Positions 8,278 through 16,987 of a stretch of DNA of 32,053 nt are shown here, in pieces; within the stretch, counting starts at the first letter, position 1, and each line of letters opens with the position of its first letter. Position numbers and translations under genes: made by a program. Location: positions 1 to 32,053 of the forward strand of contig PBSP01000094.1 of the NCBI GenBank assembly GCA_002726845.1, in the 5' to 3' direction. The DNA is from Methanobacteriota archaeon. GTDB taxonomy: Archaea > Thermoplasmatota > Poseidoniia > Poseidoniales > Poseidoniaceae. A model generated the notes under the pieces. It was not told where the DNA came from and did not search any database. It worked only from the letters and a program-made list of their open reading frames with translations.

Positions 8278-9141
8278 ATGCTGGGAGAAACTGGTGGTGC
8301 ATGGCTCGATCGCCTGCACATGCAACTTGCAAGAGAACTTCGAGGCCAAGGCTGGTCGCAAATGAACATCGCATCCATGCTTGGATCAACACAAAGCACG
8401 ATTTCGAGACAATATCAAAAATCAATGCTTGCTTTGCCCGGTTCGGCAGATGAACTCACAGTTGATGGATGGGCTAAGGAACTCGCAGGAGGACTGCTCT
8501 CTGTAGGACAGTCTGAAGAACTGCTTCGGCAACGTTTTATTGTCGAGTTCCAGTTTACAGGCAATCAAGTCCTACGGTTCGACAAAACACTTACCGGTTT
8601 GGATTTAGAAGTCGACCAAAACGAGCACGCATTGATTCGCCGATTGGAATGGGCCATAGGTCGTCTTGACTCCAAGTTACTCTTACCCGTTCTTCCGAAG
8701 GTTGGCCTCAACATCGCTGCCTGCTTGAACTCAGCCACCTCCCCGTCGGAAGTTGCCGCCGTACCGGGTAAAATAACCTCCGTCGAAGGTGAATTACGAA
8801 CACACAGCAAACCACAATTCGGGTCTTCAAACCACCTCGCTAAATTGCTGCTCGATGCAAAAAAGAACGATTCGTCCAAATCTGCAATTATCAACATCCG
8901 CCCTCCCGGTGACCATGAAGGAACCGACATTGATGCCGTTCAGGAAGCGTGCAACCAATTGAACTGGGAATTGGCGGATGCCGTTCGTGGAGGAATCGAA
9001 GATTCTGGTTCACAAATAGACGTCATCCTGGATATCGGTGACTTTGGATGGGAACCCTCGCTCTATGTTCTCGCAGGAAGTCCCCTCGAAGCAGTAGACC
9101 GTTGCCATGCTCTCATCACCACACTCGGGGGGATTGAATGA
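8278..9141 (+). CDS. ThiR-like transcriptional regulator: HTH domain fused to ThiN (thiamine-phosphate-binding) domain
   Basis: Likely repressor that senses thiamine phosphate. The 287-aa product starts with an HTH (about residues 12-50) whose recognition region reads MLGSTQSTISRQYQKS. After a linker region comes a ThiN-type domain (about 120-285) with the family-like stretches LPKVGLNIAACL, SPSEVAAVPGKI, FGSSNHLAKLLLDA and IINIRPP. In archaea ThiN occurs either as thiamine-phosphate synthase, usually fused to ThiD, or fused to an HTH as the ThiR regulator. The HTH and the absence of ThiD point to the regulator. It is the first gene of the operon and overlaps the transporter lipoprotein gene as ATGA. 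Residual synthase activity cannot be excluded from sequence. Confidence 0.88.
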   Translation: MLGETGGAWLDRLHMQLARELRGQGWSQMNIASMLGSTQSTISRQYQKSMLALPGSADELTVDGWAKELAGGLLSVGQSEELLRQRFIVEFQFTGNQVLRFDKTLTGLDLEVDQNEHALIRRLEWAIGRLDSKLLLPVLPKVGLNIAACLNSATSPSEVAAVPGKITSVEGELRTHSKPQFGSSNHLAKLLLDAKKNDSSKSAIINIRPPGDHEGTDIDAVQEACNQLNWELADAVRGGIEDSGSQIDVILDIGDFGWEPSLYVLAGSPLEAVDRCHALITTLGGIE

Positions 9142-10265
9142 TTCGCGTCAGTCTTATCCTTTCCGTACTTTTGCTTGCACCGTTATCGGGTTGTTTGGAC
9201 AGCAGCCAATCCGCCTTGGAAAGTGTTGAATCTCCAGATGACTGTGTCGTGTATACAGGAGATGACGATAACACACTGAAAATTCTCACGTACGACTCGC
9301 TCGCCATCAGCGATGAAGTACTTAGTGAATTTACCAACCAAAGTGGCTACCAAGTAGAGTTGATCCGTGGTGACGATGCAGGTAGTGTGCTTGAGAAAAT
9401 GATGCTGGCAAAGGATGCACCGCAAGCTGACCTCGCCATAGGGCTTGACAATACCTACTTGCAAACCGCTCTTAACAACTGCTTGATTGCACCACACAAT
9501 GCAACGGTTCCTGATTTGAACCCGCTTGCTCTGGTCCCATATGCAGGGGATAGAGCAGTTCCGTTTGACCACGGTTACATTTGCCTAAACGTTGATACAA
9601 GTGCGTTAGAAGAAAACAACCTTTCGATTCCAACGAGTCTTGAGGAGTTGACCGATGAAGCATGGCGTGGTCGTACGGCGTTTCCAAGCCCAACGACATC
9701 CTCGCCTGGACGAGTCTTCATGACTGCTACCATCGATTATTTTGAACAAATGGATTCAATCGATGCAATGCGATGGTGGGAAGACATGGCAGACAACGAT
9801 GCGATCTTCACGACTGGTTGGTCCGAAGCGTATGAAATCCATTACAGCGGAGGCTACGGTGTTTGGGAGGAAGGCCACATTGGCGATGCGTGGTTGACGG
9901 TCTCGTATTGTCACTCGCCTGGAGTTGAAGCCTACTTCGGAGGAAACTCGACCATTTCCAAATCCGTGATAATCGATTATGCATCCTTCCACCAAGTAGA
10001 ATACGCAGCTAAAATCAACGGTGGAGGCGATGCCGCAGCAGTTGATGAATTCATTGAGTTCTTACTGAGTGAAGAAGTCAACGTTGAGATGCCGTTTTAC
10101 AACTACATGTATCCAGTCCTCGAAGGTCAAGATTTACCAGAAACCGATGGATATCGATATCATAGCCCAATACCGTCCACTCCAGCAGAAGTCTCAAACG
10201 AACGAATCGCTGAAGAGATGGACGACTGGTTAGCAGCATGGAGAACGGCAACCGATTACATTTGA
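9138..10265 (+). CDS. Thiamine ABC transporter substrate-binding lipoprotein (ThiB-like)
   Basis: Captures thiamine, or its phosphates, outside the membrane and delivers it to the permease. The 375-aa protein has a signal peptide ending in a lipobox-like LSGC with C19 as the likely lipid anchor, then an acidic linker. Similarity to ThiB is visible by recall: VPFDHGYICLNVD, a SPTTSSPGR segment matching the ThiB STPG region, TTGWSEAYEIHYSGGYG, VSYCHSPG, and a late MPFYNYMYPV matching the ThiB NWMYPV region. The start codon overlaps the regulator stop, and the permease begins nine bases after the stop. The closest alternatives are other iron/spermidine-type binding proteins, but the ThiN-domain regulator next door favours thiamine. 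Confidence 0.88.
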   Translation: MIRVSLILSVLLLAPLSGCLDSSQSALESVESPDDCVVYTGDDDNTLKILTYDSLAISDEVLSEFTNQSGYQVELIRGDDAGSVLEKMMLAKDAPQADLAIGLDNTYLQTALNNCLIAPHNATVPDLNPLALVPYAGDRAVPFDHGYICLNVDTSALEENNLSIPTSLEELTDEAWRGRTAFPSPTTSSPGRVFMTATIDYFEQMDSIDAMRWWEDMADNDAIFTTGWSEAYEIHYSGGYGVWEEGHIGDAWLTVSYCHSPGVEAYFGGNSTISKSVIIDYASFHQVEYAAKINGGGDAAAVDEFIEFLLSEEVNVEMPFYNYMYPVLEGQDLPETDGYRYHSPIPSTPAEVSNERIAEEMDDWLAAWRTATDYI

Positions 10266-10274
10266 GTTGACGAC

Positions 10275-12002
10275 ATGAGATCAACCGTTGTTCGAACGGT
10301 TCCCGTCGTTCTCTATCTCTCAATGATTTTGTTGCCGCTTCTTTTTGCTGTCGATCGTTTAATGCTCGTTACAGGCTCAAACCCTGTTGAATCGGTATTC
10401 CAAATCGATGAACACCCCTTCGGCTCTGATGCTGTCAAGTTTACATTTGTTCAAGCATTTTTATCCGCAATTCTCACGTTGCTCATTGGTCTTCCAATCG
10501 CTTGGTGGCTTGGGCGTTACCAATGGAAGCACATCGGTGTTGTACGTGCAGCGTTGACCTTGCCGTTTGTTACTCCGTCGATTGTTGCGGCTATGGGTTT
10601 CCTTGCTTTAATCAAAAATGGGGGCCTCCTCCACTCAATTGGAATCGATTTGCGAACCGAAACGGGGATTATAGGCTCCTTATCATCAACCATCGGCGTT
10701 GAGAACTCAGGCCACATTATTGCCCTCCTTGTTGCACATGCTTGGTTTAATCTTGCACTCGTTATCCGATTTGTTGAACCCAGAATTGCAACACTTCCAC
10801 CTCGATACGAGGATGCTTTTCGTATGCTTCCAGTTGGAAAAACACCCTTCGACCGCCTCGCAAAGTTTTGGTGGCCTATGCTGAAAATACCGATACTTTC
10901 TGCGTTTACCTTCACGTTTCTTTTCTCATTCACTTCCTTTGCTCTCGTCAGGTGGCTTGCTCCTGACATGTGGACGCTGGAAGCCCTCATGGCAACCGTA
11001 GGTGGATCAGCCGGAATCCCAGGATACCGCGTTGAAGTCAGTCGCTTCATCCTTGGCGCAGCCACATTACAAGCAATTGTTCTCATCGCAGCGCTCGGTC
11101 TTACAAGCCGTATGCAACAACGGAATTTCCAAGAAACCGAAATTGTATCGGAAGGGTTCTCTCGCACCATGAACGGTCAACCAGGTCTTTTGCCAAAAAT
11201 TGGCGTCTTTATGGCTACAATCTTTGCACTCGCTCCACTGGTATTCATGGCGCTCTCTTCGGTCCGAATTCGGAATCGTACAACGGATTCTTATCGCTGG
11301 AGCCTCGAAGCATGGGAATATGCCTTTCAAGGAGACTTGTCGTATGTTTCGGTTCCAGAGGCACTTACCAACTCGCTTGTTTACGCGACGGGATGCCTGC
11401 TCATATCATGCACACTCGGTTTCTTCGTCGCACACAGCATCCATACTCTGGAGAAACAAAATCGAAAGAAGCTTGCTCAGACCATCGATGTACTTTCCAT
11501 GCTTCCTCTGGCTTTGTCAGGGGTGATGGTCGGTCTCGGAGTCCTTCTCGGCACCCTCAAGATTTGGCCAGAACTTTTCAACTTCTATGGTTTACCCATA
11601 CTGCCCCATGCAATGCTGACGACACCCTTCGTCATCCGGATTTTACTTCCTGCAATGCGAGAAATCGATCCCGATTACGAAGCGATGGGAATGGTTCTTG
11701 GATTCAATGCAATTCAACGATTTTTCAAGATTAAAATTCCCTTGTTAAAACCACAAATCGTTGTTGCCTCAGCACTTTCTATGGCCTTCTCTCTTGGTGA
11801 ATTCGGCGCCTCATGGGTCCTCTTGCGCAGCGGAGCATGGGACACATTACCCGTCTTGGTTGACCAACTTATGTCTAGACCAAAATACTTCGAATTGGTG
11901 ACACCCATAGCAATGGCAAGCGCCACAGTCCTCATGTGCACAACCTTCCTATTGTTTGTTATCGCTGAACGGTTTCGCACGCACAAAGGAGGGGGTTTCT
12001 GA
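10275..12002 (+). CDS. Thiamine ABC transporter permease (ThiP-like, two fused permease domains)
   Basis: Membrane channel of the thiamine importer. The 575-aa protein has about twelve hydrophobic segments arranged as two tandem BPD-type permease domains, as in ThiP (about 536 aa in E. coli). Each half carries an EAA-type coupling loop for the ATPase. The first is near FRMLPVGKTPFDRLAKFWWP and the second near MGMVLGFNAIQRFFKIKIPL. Between the halves lies a soluble stretch around residues 270-310. The ORF follows the binding protein by nine bases, and its stop overlaps the ATPase start as TGATG. No sign of frameshift or truncation is seen. Confidence 0.9.
   Translation: MRSTVVRTVPVVLYLSMILLPLLFAVDRLMLVTGSNPVESVFQIDEHPFGSDAVKFTFVQAFLSAILTLLIGLPIAWWLGRYQWKHIGVVRAALTLPFVTPSIVAAMGFLALIKNGGLLHSIGIDLRTETGIIGSLSSTIGVENSGHIIALLVAHAWFNLALVIRFVEPRIATLPPRYEDAFRMLPVGKTPFDRLAKFWWPMLKIPILSAFTFTFLFSFTSFALVRWLAPDMWTLEALMATVGGSAGIPGYRVEVSRFILGAATLQAIVLIAALGLTSRMQQRNFQETEIVSEGFSRTMNGQPGLLPKIGVFMATIFALAPLVFMALSSVRIRNRTTDSYRWSLEAWEYAFQGDLSYVSVPEALTNSLVYATGCLLISCTLGFFVAHSIHTLEKQNRKKLAQTIDVLSMLPLALSGVMVGLGVLLGTLKIWPELFNFYGLPILPHAMLTTPFVIRILLPAMREIDPDYEAMGMVLGFNAIQRFFKIKIPLLKPQIVVASALSMAFSLGEFGASWVLLRSGAWDTLPVLVDQLMSRPKYFELVTPIAMASATVLMCTTFLLFVIAERFRTHKGGGF
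11986..11995 (+). promoter_or_regulatory. Strong Shine-Dalgarno for the ThiQ-like gene
   Basis: AAGGAGGGGG lies six bases before the ATG at 12002, inside the last codons of the permease gene. It fixes the ATPase start and shows that internal operon genes here use Shine-Dalgarno initiation. Confidence 0.7.
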
Positions 12003-12646
12003 TGGGTTTAACGATTCAAGATCTCAATGTTTCCTTCGGTCACGAAAATGTCATTTCCAAGCTCAATCTTGAACTTGACACGAGTGAGATTATAGCGATT
12101 TTAGGCCCGAGTGGTTGTGGAAAAACCACACTGTTGCGCACCATTGCAGGCCTACAGACTCAAAGTTCTGGACGAATTACTCTGAATGGAGAACGTATTG
12201 ATGCCATACCTTGTGAAAGTAGAGGAATTGGAATGTTGTTTCAGCGACCTGTTTTGTTCCCGTTCAAGGACCTACTGGGCAACATTCTCTTTGCCTATCA
12301 AAAAAAGAATCAAAGAGATATGAATGATGTTCGTTCTGTGATACAGGAAATGGGTTTAGAAGGAAAGGAACATCAGGCCATTGAGACTCTTTCGGGCGGT
12401 GAAGCACAACGTGTTGTTCTTGCCCGAGCACTTCTAACAAAACCAAGATTACTTCTTCTCGACGAACCATTGTCTGCACTTGATGTCGATCTTCGACGTA
12501 AGATCGCCAAAGAAATGCGTTCAACATTAAAAACAAGAGGCATTCCGGCGATTCACGTCACGCACGATCCCATTGAGGCAGAAATAATCGGCGATCGCGT
12601 CATCCACTGGACCGATTTACAACCTGGTGGTGACGATGAAGAGTAA
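12002..12646 (+). CDS. Thiamine ABC transporter ATP-binding protein (ThiQ-like)
   Basis: Energises the ThiP-type permease. At 214 aa it is short, matching ThiQ (about 230 aa) rather than the longer MalK/PotA class. Walker A is GPSGCGKTT (35-43), the signature LSGGEAQRV starts at 130, Walker B ends in LLLDEP with D154/E155, the D-loop is SALD, and the H-loop is in HVTHD (H188). There is no C-terminal regulatory domain. It has a strong upstream Shine-Dalgarno and overlaps both the permease gene before it and the PAP2 gene after it. Confidence 0.92.
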   Translation: MGLTIQDLNVSFGHENVISKLNLELDTSEIIAILGPSGCGKTTLLRTIAGLQTQSSGRITLNGERIDAIPCESRGIGMLFQRPVLFPFKDLLGNILFAYQKKNQRDMNDVRSVIQEMGLEGKEHQAIETLSGGEAQRVVLARALLTKPRLLLLDEPLSALDVDLRRKIAKEMRSTLKTRGIPAIHVTHDPIEAEIIGDRVIHWTDLQPGGDDEE

Positions 12647-13388
12647 ATTGTTCAACAGCAAACCTTGGAGGCTGTGGAAACCAGCTTGGAACATACGCAA
12701 CAGAAATCTGCTCTTTACATCCTATATTGGCGTTTTTTTCCTATTGTTCATGGGAATCTCATACGGACTCATCAACAGGTTTTCCAGTGAATTAGGTCGG
12801 ACTGCTTTTGATCCTCAATTGTCTTTTGACGATGCGATTCCTTACATCGCAATACTCAATTTAGCATATTTTTCATTCTACTCCTATTATGTCCTCATTC
12901 CATTTTTTGCTAACAATGAAATGCAACAAAAGTGTGCTATCGTTTTTTCTCAACAATTGTTTGTTGCAACGATTCCCGCGTTTTTCATCTTCCTGCTCTT
13001 TCCGGTTGAAGTGGATTTGAGATCTGATGTAGTTGGAGATGATGTTCTTACATATCTCCTCACGCTCATTCACAACGTCGATCAAGCCTACAACGCATGG
13101 CCCAGTTTGCATGTAGCACACAGCCTATGCGTTGTCCTGAGCGTACCGATTATAGTTCAGACAAATCGGGTGTATCTTGCACTACTTTGGTTCGGATGGA
13201 TTTTGCTCACCGTGTCTGCGATGACAACTCAACAACACTACCTCTTCGACGTCATCACCGGTATTGTGTACGGACTTTTTGTTCACAGCCTTTTGATTCG
13301 ACCAGCAATCACAAAGTGTCTAAGGAACGAATTTGATCAGACGTTTGAGGAATTTCATGTCGAGCCGAAATTGCCTGAGGTCAAATAA
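12636..13388 (+). CDS. PAP2-superfamily membrane phosphatase
   Basis: Integral membrane acid phosphatase/phosphotransferase of the PAP2 type. The 250-aa protein has about six hydrophobic segments. Two of the three PAP2 motifs are clear: PSLHVAHS with H159, and TTQQHYLFDVITG with H201 and D205. The first motif (K-x6-RP) is not evident, which is the pattern of the Aur1/PAP2_3-like branch. The ATG at 12636 overlaps the ThiQ-like ORF by 11 bases; a GTG at 12627 is the alternative. The substrate is unknown. Typical ones are lipid phosphates, but its place as last gene of the thiamine operon raises the possibility that it removes phosphate from thiamine phosphates before uptake. Its 3' end overlaps the convergent Trx-CcdA gene by 34 bases. 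Confidence 0.85.
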   Translation: MKSKLFNSKPWRLWKPAWNIRNRNLLFTSYIGVFFLLFMGISYGLINRFSSELGRTAFDPQLSFDDAIPYIAILNLAYFSFYSYYVLIPFFANNEMQQKCAIVFSQQLFVATIPAFFIFLLFPVEVDLRSDVVGDDVLTYLLTLIHNVDQAYNAWPSLHVAHSLCVVLSVPIIVQTNRVYLALLWFGWILLTVSAMTTQQHYLFDVITGIVYGLFVHSLLIRPAITKCLRNEFDQTFEEFHVEPKLPEVK

Positions 13389-14851
13389 GCGAAAAAGGCG
13401 GATACCGCCTCAGGTTGAGTCAGGTATAACGTTAAACCAATACCTGCCATAATCATCATCCATGAACCGACCATCTTGATCATGCCTGTCATTCGGCGAA
13501 GGAAATTGATCATTACTTGTCGACCAAACCCAACCAAAACGGTAACGAGAATCATCAAGATTAGCAAACCGAGCATTAATCCAGACAATCCAGAGACGGT
13601 TGCAGTTGTTCCAAGCGTACCAAGGAAAATCACGAACGGTAGAACTGCCGCAGCTGTACAGTCAATGGAGGCGGCGGCATAGCCAATTCCGTACAAGTAC
13701 ATGTTTCGACGTGGAGTGAAGGTTTCGTCCATTTCGGTTGTGGACCAGCGGTCGACAAGTTTCTGAACGAAACCAAGGACATGCGAAGTGATACCGAGCA
13801 ACATGATTGAACCCAGAACAATAAGCAACAAAGCGATTGCAATGGCGATGTAATGCACCATTCCTGATTGTGCAAATGCCTCTCCCATTGCGAACGCAAC
13901 AATTCCTATGACGATAAAGAAGGTCCACATCCCCAATCCTGCAAGGATACCAATAACCCAAGAGGAAGGCATTCCATTCTTCAGTTTACCTTCCTTGATG
14001 AGTTCGTCTTCTCTCGCACCGAGATTAAGATAGTAGGAAATGAAACCAGGCAAAACAGGGAATGCGCACGGTGAGAAATATACCAAAATCGAGAGAATCA
14101 TTCCAAGAACAAAGACAGCAACGAACGATGTAGAGGGTTCTTCCCAGGCAATCCGGTCATCCATGGTCAAACTCACATTTCCTGTGAGCGCAAGGTCAAC
14201 TGCTTCATTGAATTCCCCCCATCCTCCAATGGGTGTACCAGTAGCTTGTCGTTCGATGATGTAACCCTCAACATCGATGACCATCACAACTGGGATCTGA
14301 CCAGTTCCTGCAGTGGTGAACAACTGCTTGGGATCGGATGTGGAACCGTCCTCGAGTATTGCTGCTTCCGTTGAACCCAAACCGGTTGGGTAAAGTGGTA
14401 CAGTATATTCACCGGCCGATGTGCCTAGATAACTAAGCGCTTCATCGTACCACGCACCATACGCAATGATGTGAAAGCCAACGCCGTTTTCTTCAGCCGT
14501 TTCTTGCCAACCGGACATTTCGCTCTCAAGATGCTCTTGGACGTAATGACAACTACCACAATCGCGTGCCATAAGATCGAGGATAATGACATCCCCTCGA
14601 AGTTCAGACAGTCGGATCTGGCCGTCTGAATTCGTAATATTCTCCTCAATTCCTGCCCGATTTAAACTGTCGATAACGATATCCGGAATTGGAGCAGGTT
14701 CGGCATCCGACTCGAAAATTTCATCCATGCTATCGAACAAAGACAATCCCGCGAATGCAATAACACCGAAGAGAACAACTGCGACACCAAACGCTTTCCA
14801 CGTCTCAGAGCGCTTGAACACACTCCAATCGGCTTGTTCAAGCATCCCCAT
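13355..14851 (-). CDS. Thioredoxin-like domain fused to CcdA-type transmembrane electron carrier (DsbD-like, inverted order)
   Basis: Likely carries reducing power across the membrane to an outward-facing thioredoxin domain. Order in the 498-aa protein: a membrane anchor (about 18-38), a thioredoxin-like domain (about 55-220) with active site CGSC (C98/C101) after DLMARD and a cis-Pro-like QIPVV near 185-189, then a CcdA domain of six membrane segments (about 240-480). CcdA cysteines are in SPCAFPVLPG (C262) and SIDCTAAAVLP (C398), matching the redox pair of CcdA/DsbD. Bacterial DsbD has CcdA first and thioredoxin last, so this order is reversed. It could serve cytochrome c maturation or disulfide repair of secreted proteins. 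No cytochrome gene is in the window. Confidence 0.9.
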   Translation of the reverse strand: MGMLEQADWSVFKRSETWKAFGVAVVLFGVIAFAGLSLFDSMDEIFESDAEPAPIPDIVIDSLNRAGIEENITNSDGQIRLSELRGDVIILDLMARDCGSCHYVQEHLESEMSGWQETAEENGVGFHIIAYGAWYDEALSYLGTSAGEYTVPLYPTGLGSTEAAILEDGSTSDPKQLFTTAGTGQIPVVMVIDVEGYIIERQATGTPIGGWGEFNEAVDLALTGNVSLTMDDRIAWEEPSTSFVAVFVLGMILSILVYFSPCAFPVLPGFISYYLNLGAREDELIKEGKLKNGMPSSWVIGILAGLGMWTFFIVIGIVAFAMGEAFAQSGMVHYIAIAIALLLIVLGSIMLLGITSHVLGFVQKLVDRWSTTEMDETFTPRRNMYLYGIGYAAASIDCTAAAVLPFVIFLGTLGTTATVSGLSGLMLGLLILMILVTVLVGFGRQVMINFLRRMTGMIKMVGSWMMIMAGIGLTLYLTQPEAVSAFFAYLTSGNFGST

Positions 14852-14900
14852 AGTAGAGCCACTCTTGGGTCACAAATGAAACTAGTGTTGGTGATTATTG

Positions 14901-14908
14901 TATAAATT
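14901..14908 (-). promoter_or_regulatory. Candidate TATA box for the Trx-CcdA gene
   Basis: Read on the minus strand this is AATTTATA in an AT-rich patch, about 50 bases before the ATG at 14851. It is the only clear TATA-like element in the 147-base gap between this gene and pdxT. Since no plus-strand gene follows until 15800, it is assigned to the minus strand. The rest of the gap (14909-14998) shows nothing recognisable. Confidence 0.4.
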
Positions 14909-14998
14909 ATTTCGATGAAACAATGATATCGAATTCAATACCAGAATGGAAGCAGAAAGATGCGAAACAATCGACATCTCAACAAGAGTTCTCTGGCT

Positions 14999-15691
14999 TC
15001 AGTCGCATGTTGAAAGACTCGAGATCTCTTCCAACAACCAGGCGTGAAATCGACGATCTGTAGTCAATTCAGGATGAAAGGTCACAGCACACTTTGAACC
15101 GTCGCGAACCCCAACGATTTCATCGCCGAATCGAGCGATAATCTCACATTTTATGCCTTCAGCATCAAACCGTGGTGCTCGAATGAACACGCCTGGAAAA
15201 AAACCATCACCAGATGGAGAATTTATTCCACCCACGGCCAACGGCGTATGGCCATATGCGTCTGGTTTTCGAGGAACTGCTGTCGACGTCACACCGACTT
15301 GCTGCAACGATACGTCGATTTGGGCTTCAAAGGATTGACGTTGGCGCCCCCAAGCATTGCGTGAAATCTTTGCTTGTATAAACGGGGAGCGGCCTTTGCT
15401 TGGAACTGCGAGCAAGATTGCTCCGGCGCAGGTGCCCAATACTGGTCGGTCTGGATGCGTTTCCATCCAGTCGTAAATTGAATCCAGCAGCCCTTCGTAA
15501 CGCGATGCAATGCGCATTGTTGTGGACTCACCTCCGGGTAAAATCAACCCTTGAATGCTCGAATCGAGATCTTCGGCTTTTCGCAACGGAATCACTTCCA
15601 CATCGAGATTCAAACTCACAGCGGTTGAAAGAACGGCCTCCTCGTGCTCATGGCGAGCACCTTGCAGCATCGCAAGCCCAACCCGCATCAT
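14999..15691 (-). CDS. pdxT: Pyridoxal 5'-phosphate synthase glutaminase subunit PdxT
   Basis: Class I glutaminase that supplies ammonia to PdxS for PLP synthesis. The 230-aa protein is slightly longer than the usual 190-200. It has the oxyanion segment LPGGESTTM (51-59), the nucleophile in GTCAGAIL (C88) and the His-Glu pair in TFHPELT (H206, E208). The family-typical RAPRF stretch is also present. PdxS is not in the window. ATG 15691 is followed directly by a second ATG (MM), so the start may be one codon later. It is divergent from a PLP-dependent aminotransferase over 108 bases, and four other PLP enzymes lie in this window. Confidence 0.95.
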   Translation of the reverse strand: MMRVGLAMLQGARHEHEEAVLSTAVSLNLDVEVIPLRKAEDLDSSIQGLILPGGESTTMRIASRYEGLLDSIYDWMETHPDRPVLGTCAGAILLAVPSKGRSPFIQAKISRNAWGRQRQSFEAQIDVSLQQVGVTSTAVPRKPDAYGHTPLAVGGINSPSGDGFFPGVFIRAPRFDAEGIKCEIIARFGDEIVGVRDGSKCAVTFHPELTTDRRFHAWLLEEISSLSTCD

Positions 15692-15799
15692 ACCTGTGGC
15701 TGGAGATACCCGTCTTTAGCACCTAGCATTGATGCAAACGGAGATTTGTCTGGGGCATCCGTGCTTTGATTCAAAAACCTGAAGCGATAGCCTCGACAC

Positions 15800-16984
15800 A
15801 TGGGACACCAGGGTGATTGCTTCCTCGTCCCAGGTCCGGTCCGAATGAGTGAGGCTTGTCTGCAAGCTATGGCTACACCAGCCATTACTGCGCGAGGAAC
15901 AGAATTCCGTGACGTGATGGCCGACCTTAATTCAGGGTTGCGAACAGCATTCAATCTCACGCCGTCTTCTCGTGAGCGTGGTACTGAATCATGGTCTGGT
16001 GAAGATGGCTACAAAGTAATCGCAGTCTCTGGTAGCGGGACAGCTGCAATGGAGATGGTCATTGCCAATCGTTTTCGCCCAAACGATCGAGTGCTTGTAC
16101 CAACCAACGGAAAGTTCGGTGAGCGTGTCGCAGACATCTGCAAACAATACTGTCAAATCAAACACATCGCATACGAGTGGGGGCGCAGTTTCGATTTGAT
16201 GGAATTGGAGGAACAACTCGGACGCGGAACCTTTGAAGCGCTCCTTATTTGTCATAATGAAACAAGTTCAGGAATCACTCAAGATGCTGCAGCACTGGCA
16301 CAAATGTGTCAAGAGTACAACGTAGCATTCATCCTAGACGGGATAACCTCTGTCGGTGGACTTCCAGTGCATCCAGCATTGTGGAACGCAGAAGCTGTGG
16401 TCATGGGTGCTCAAAAATGCACAGCAGGTCCGAGCGGTATCGCCGCAATTGCCATCAACGAACATTTCGTTGAACGCGTGCATACAATACGCCAGCAGGG
16501 TGATTCAAATCCCGTTTACTACCTTGATTTGGTATCTGCAATCAAAAAAGGCGACGATGACCAGACGCCATGGACGCCTGCAATCAACCTTGCAATGGGT
16601 TGGGCGGCATCACTTCGAGAACTCGAAGATGAGGGACTTGAGAACCGATGGAATCGTTGCGCACATCTCGCGAGTGGTGTTCGGGCATTGTTTTCCGACC
16701 TCGGCTTTATGCTCTTAGCTGATGGAGGTCAACAAAGCGATACCGTTACCGCCATCATGTATCCTGAAGGTATCGACGATTCTTGGCGGAACAAACTCAA
16801 ACGAGATTATCAAACTCAAGTAATCGGTGCACAAGACCACCTCAAGGGCAAAATGTTCCGAATTGGAAGCATGGGTACAACCAGCGTTGAGGAAATGATT
16901 GAAGGGTGCAAACGAATGATTGATTGCTTCAGAGAAATGGGGCATGAACTTCCAAACGTTGATGTTGCTTCCTACTTTGCGTGA
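15800..16984 (+). CDS. Class V aminotransferase (alanine/serine-glyoxylate or phosphoserine-type)
   Basis: PLP-dependent aminotransferase of the small-subunit class V family. The 394-aa protein opens with FLVPGPVRMSEACLQAM and has the early AxxxRGTEF segment, SGSGTAAMEM (77-86), the PLP Asp in ILDGITSVGG (D180) and the Schiff-base lysine in VMGAQKCTAGPSG (K206). The overall form matches the archaeal group annotated as alanine-glyoxylate, serine-pyruvate or broad-specificity (phosphoserine) aminotransferase. Substrate cannot be decided by sequence reading. Glycine made from glyoxylate would feed the gcv genes in this window. The stop is followed by nadM after three bases, so the two are probably cotranscribed. 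Confidence 0.9.
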   Translation: MGHQGDCFLVPGPVRMSEACLQAMATPAITARGTEFRDVMADLNSGLRTAFNLTPSSRERGTESWSGEDGYKVIAVSGSGTAAMEMVIANRFRPNDRVLVPTNGKFGERVADICKQYCQIKHIAYEWGRSFDLMELEEQLGRGTFEALLICHNETSSGITQDAAALAQMCQEYNVAFILDGITSVGGLPVHPALWNAEAVVMGAQKCTAGPSGIAAIAINEHFVERVHTIRQQGDSNPVYYLDLVSAIKKGDDDQTPWTPAINLAMGWAASLRELEDEGLENRWNRCAHLASGVRALFSDLGFMLLADGGQQSDTVTAIMYPEGIDDSWRNKLKRDYQTQVIGAQDHLKGKMFRIGSMGTTSVEEMIEGCKRMIDCFREMGHELPNVDVASYFA

Positions 16985-16987
16985 ATC

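Noticed and set aside
9138..12646. ABC operon as an iron or spermidine importer
   Set aside because: The binding protein carries ThiB-like segments and the first gene has a ThiN domain, so thiamine is the better call.
15688..15960. Minus-strand frame covering the gap upstream of pdxT
   Set aside because: Half of it is antisense to the aminotransferase start, it overlaps the pdxT start, and no motif is seen; the gap is better read as a divergent promoter region.
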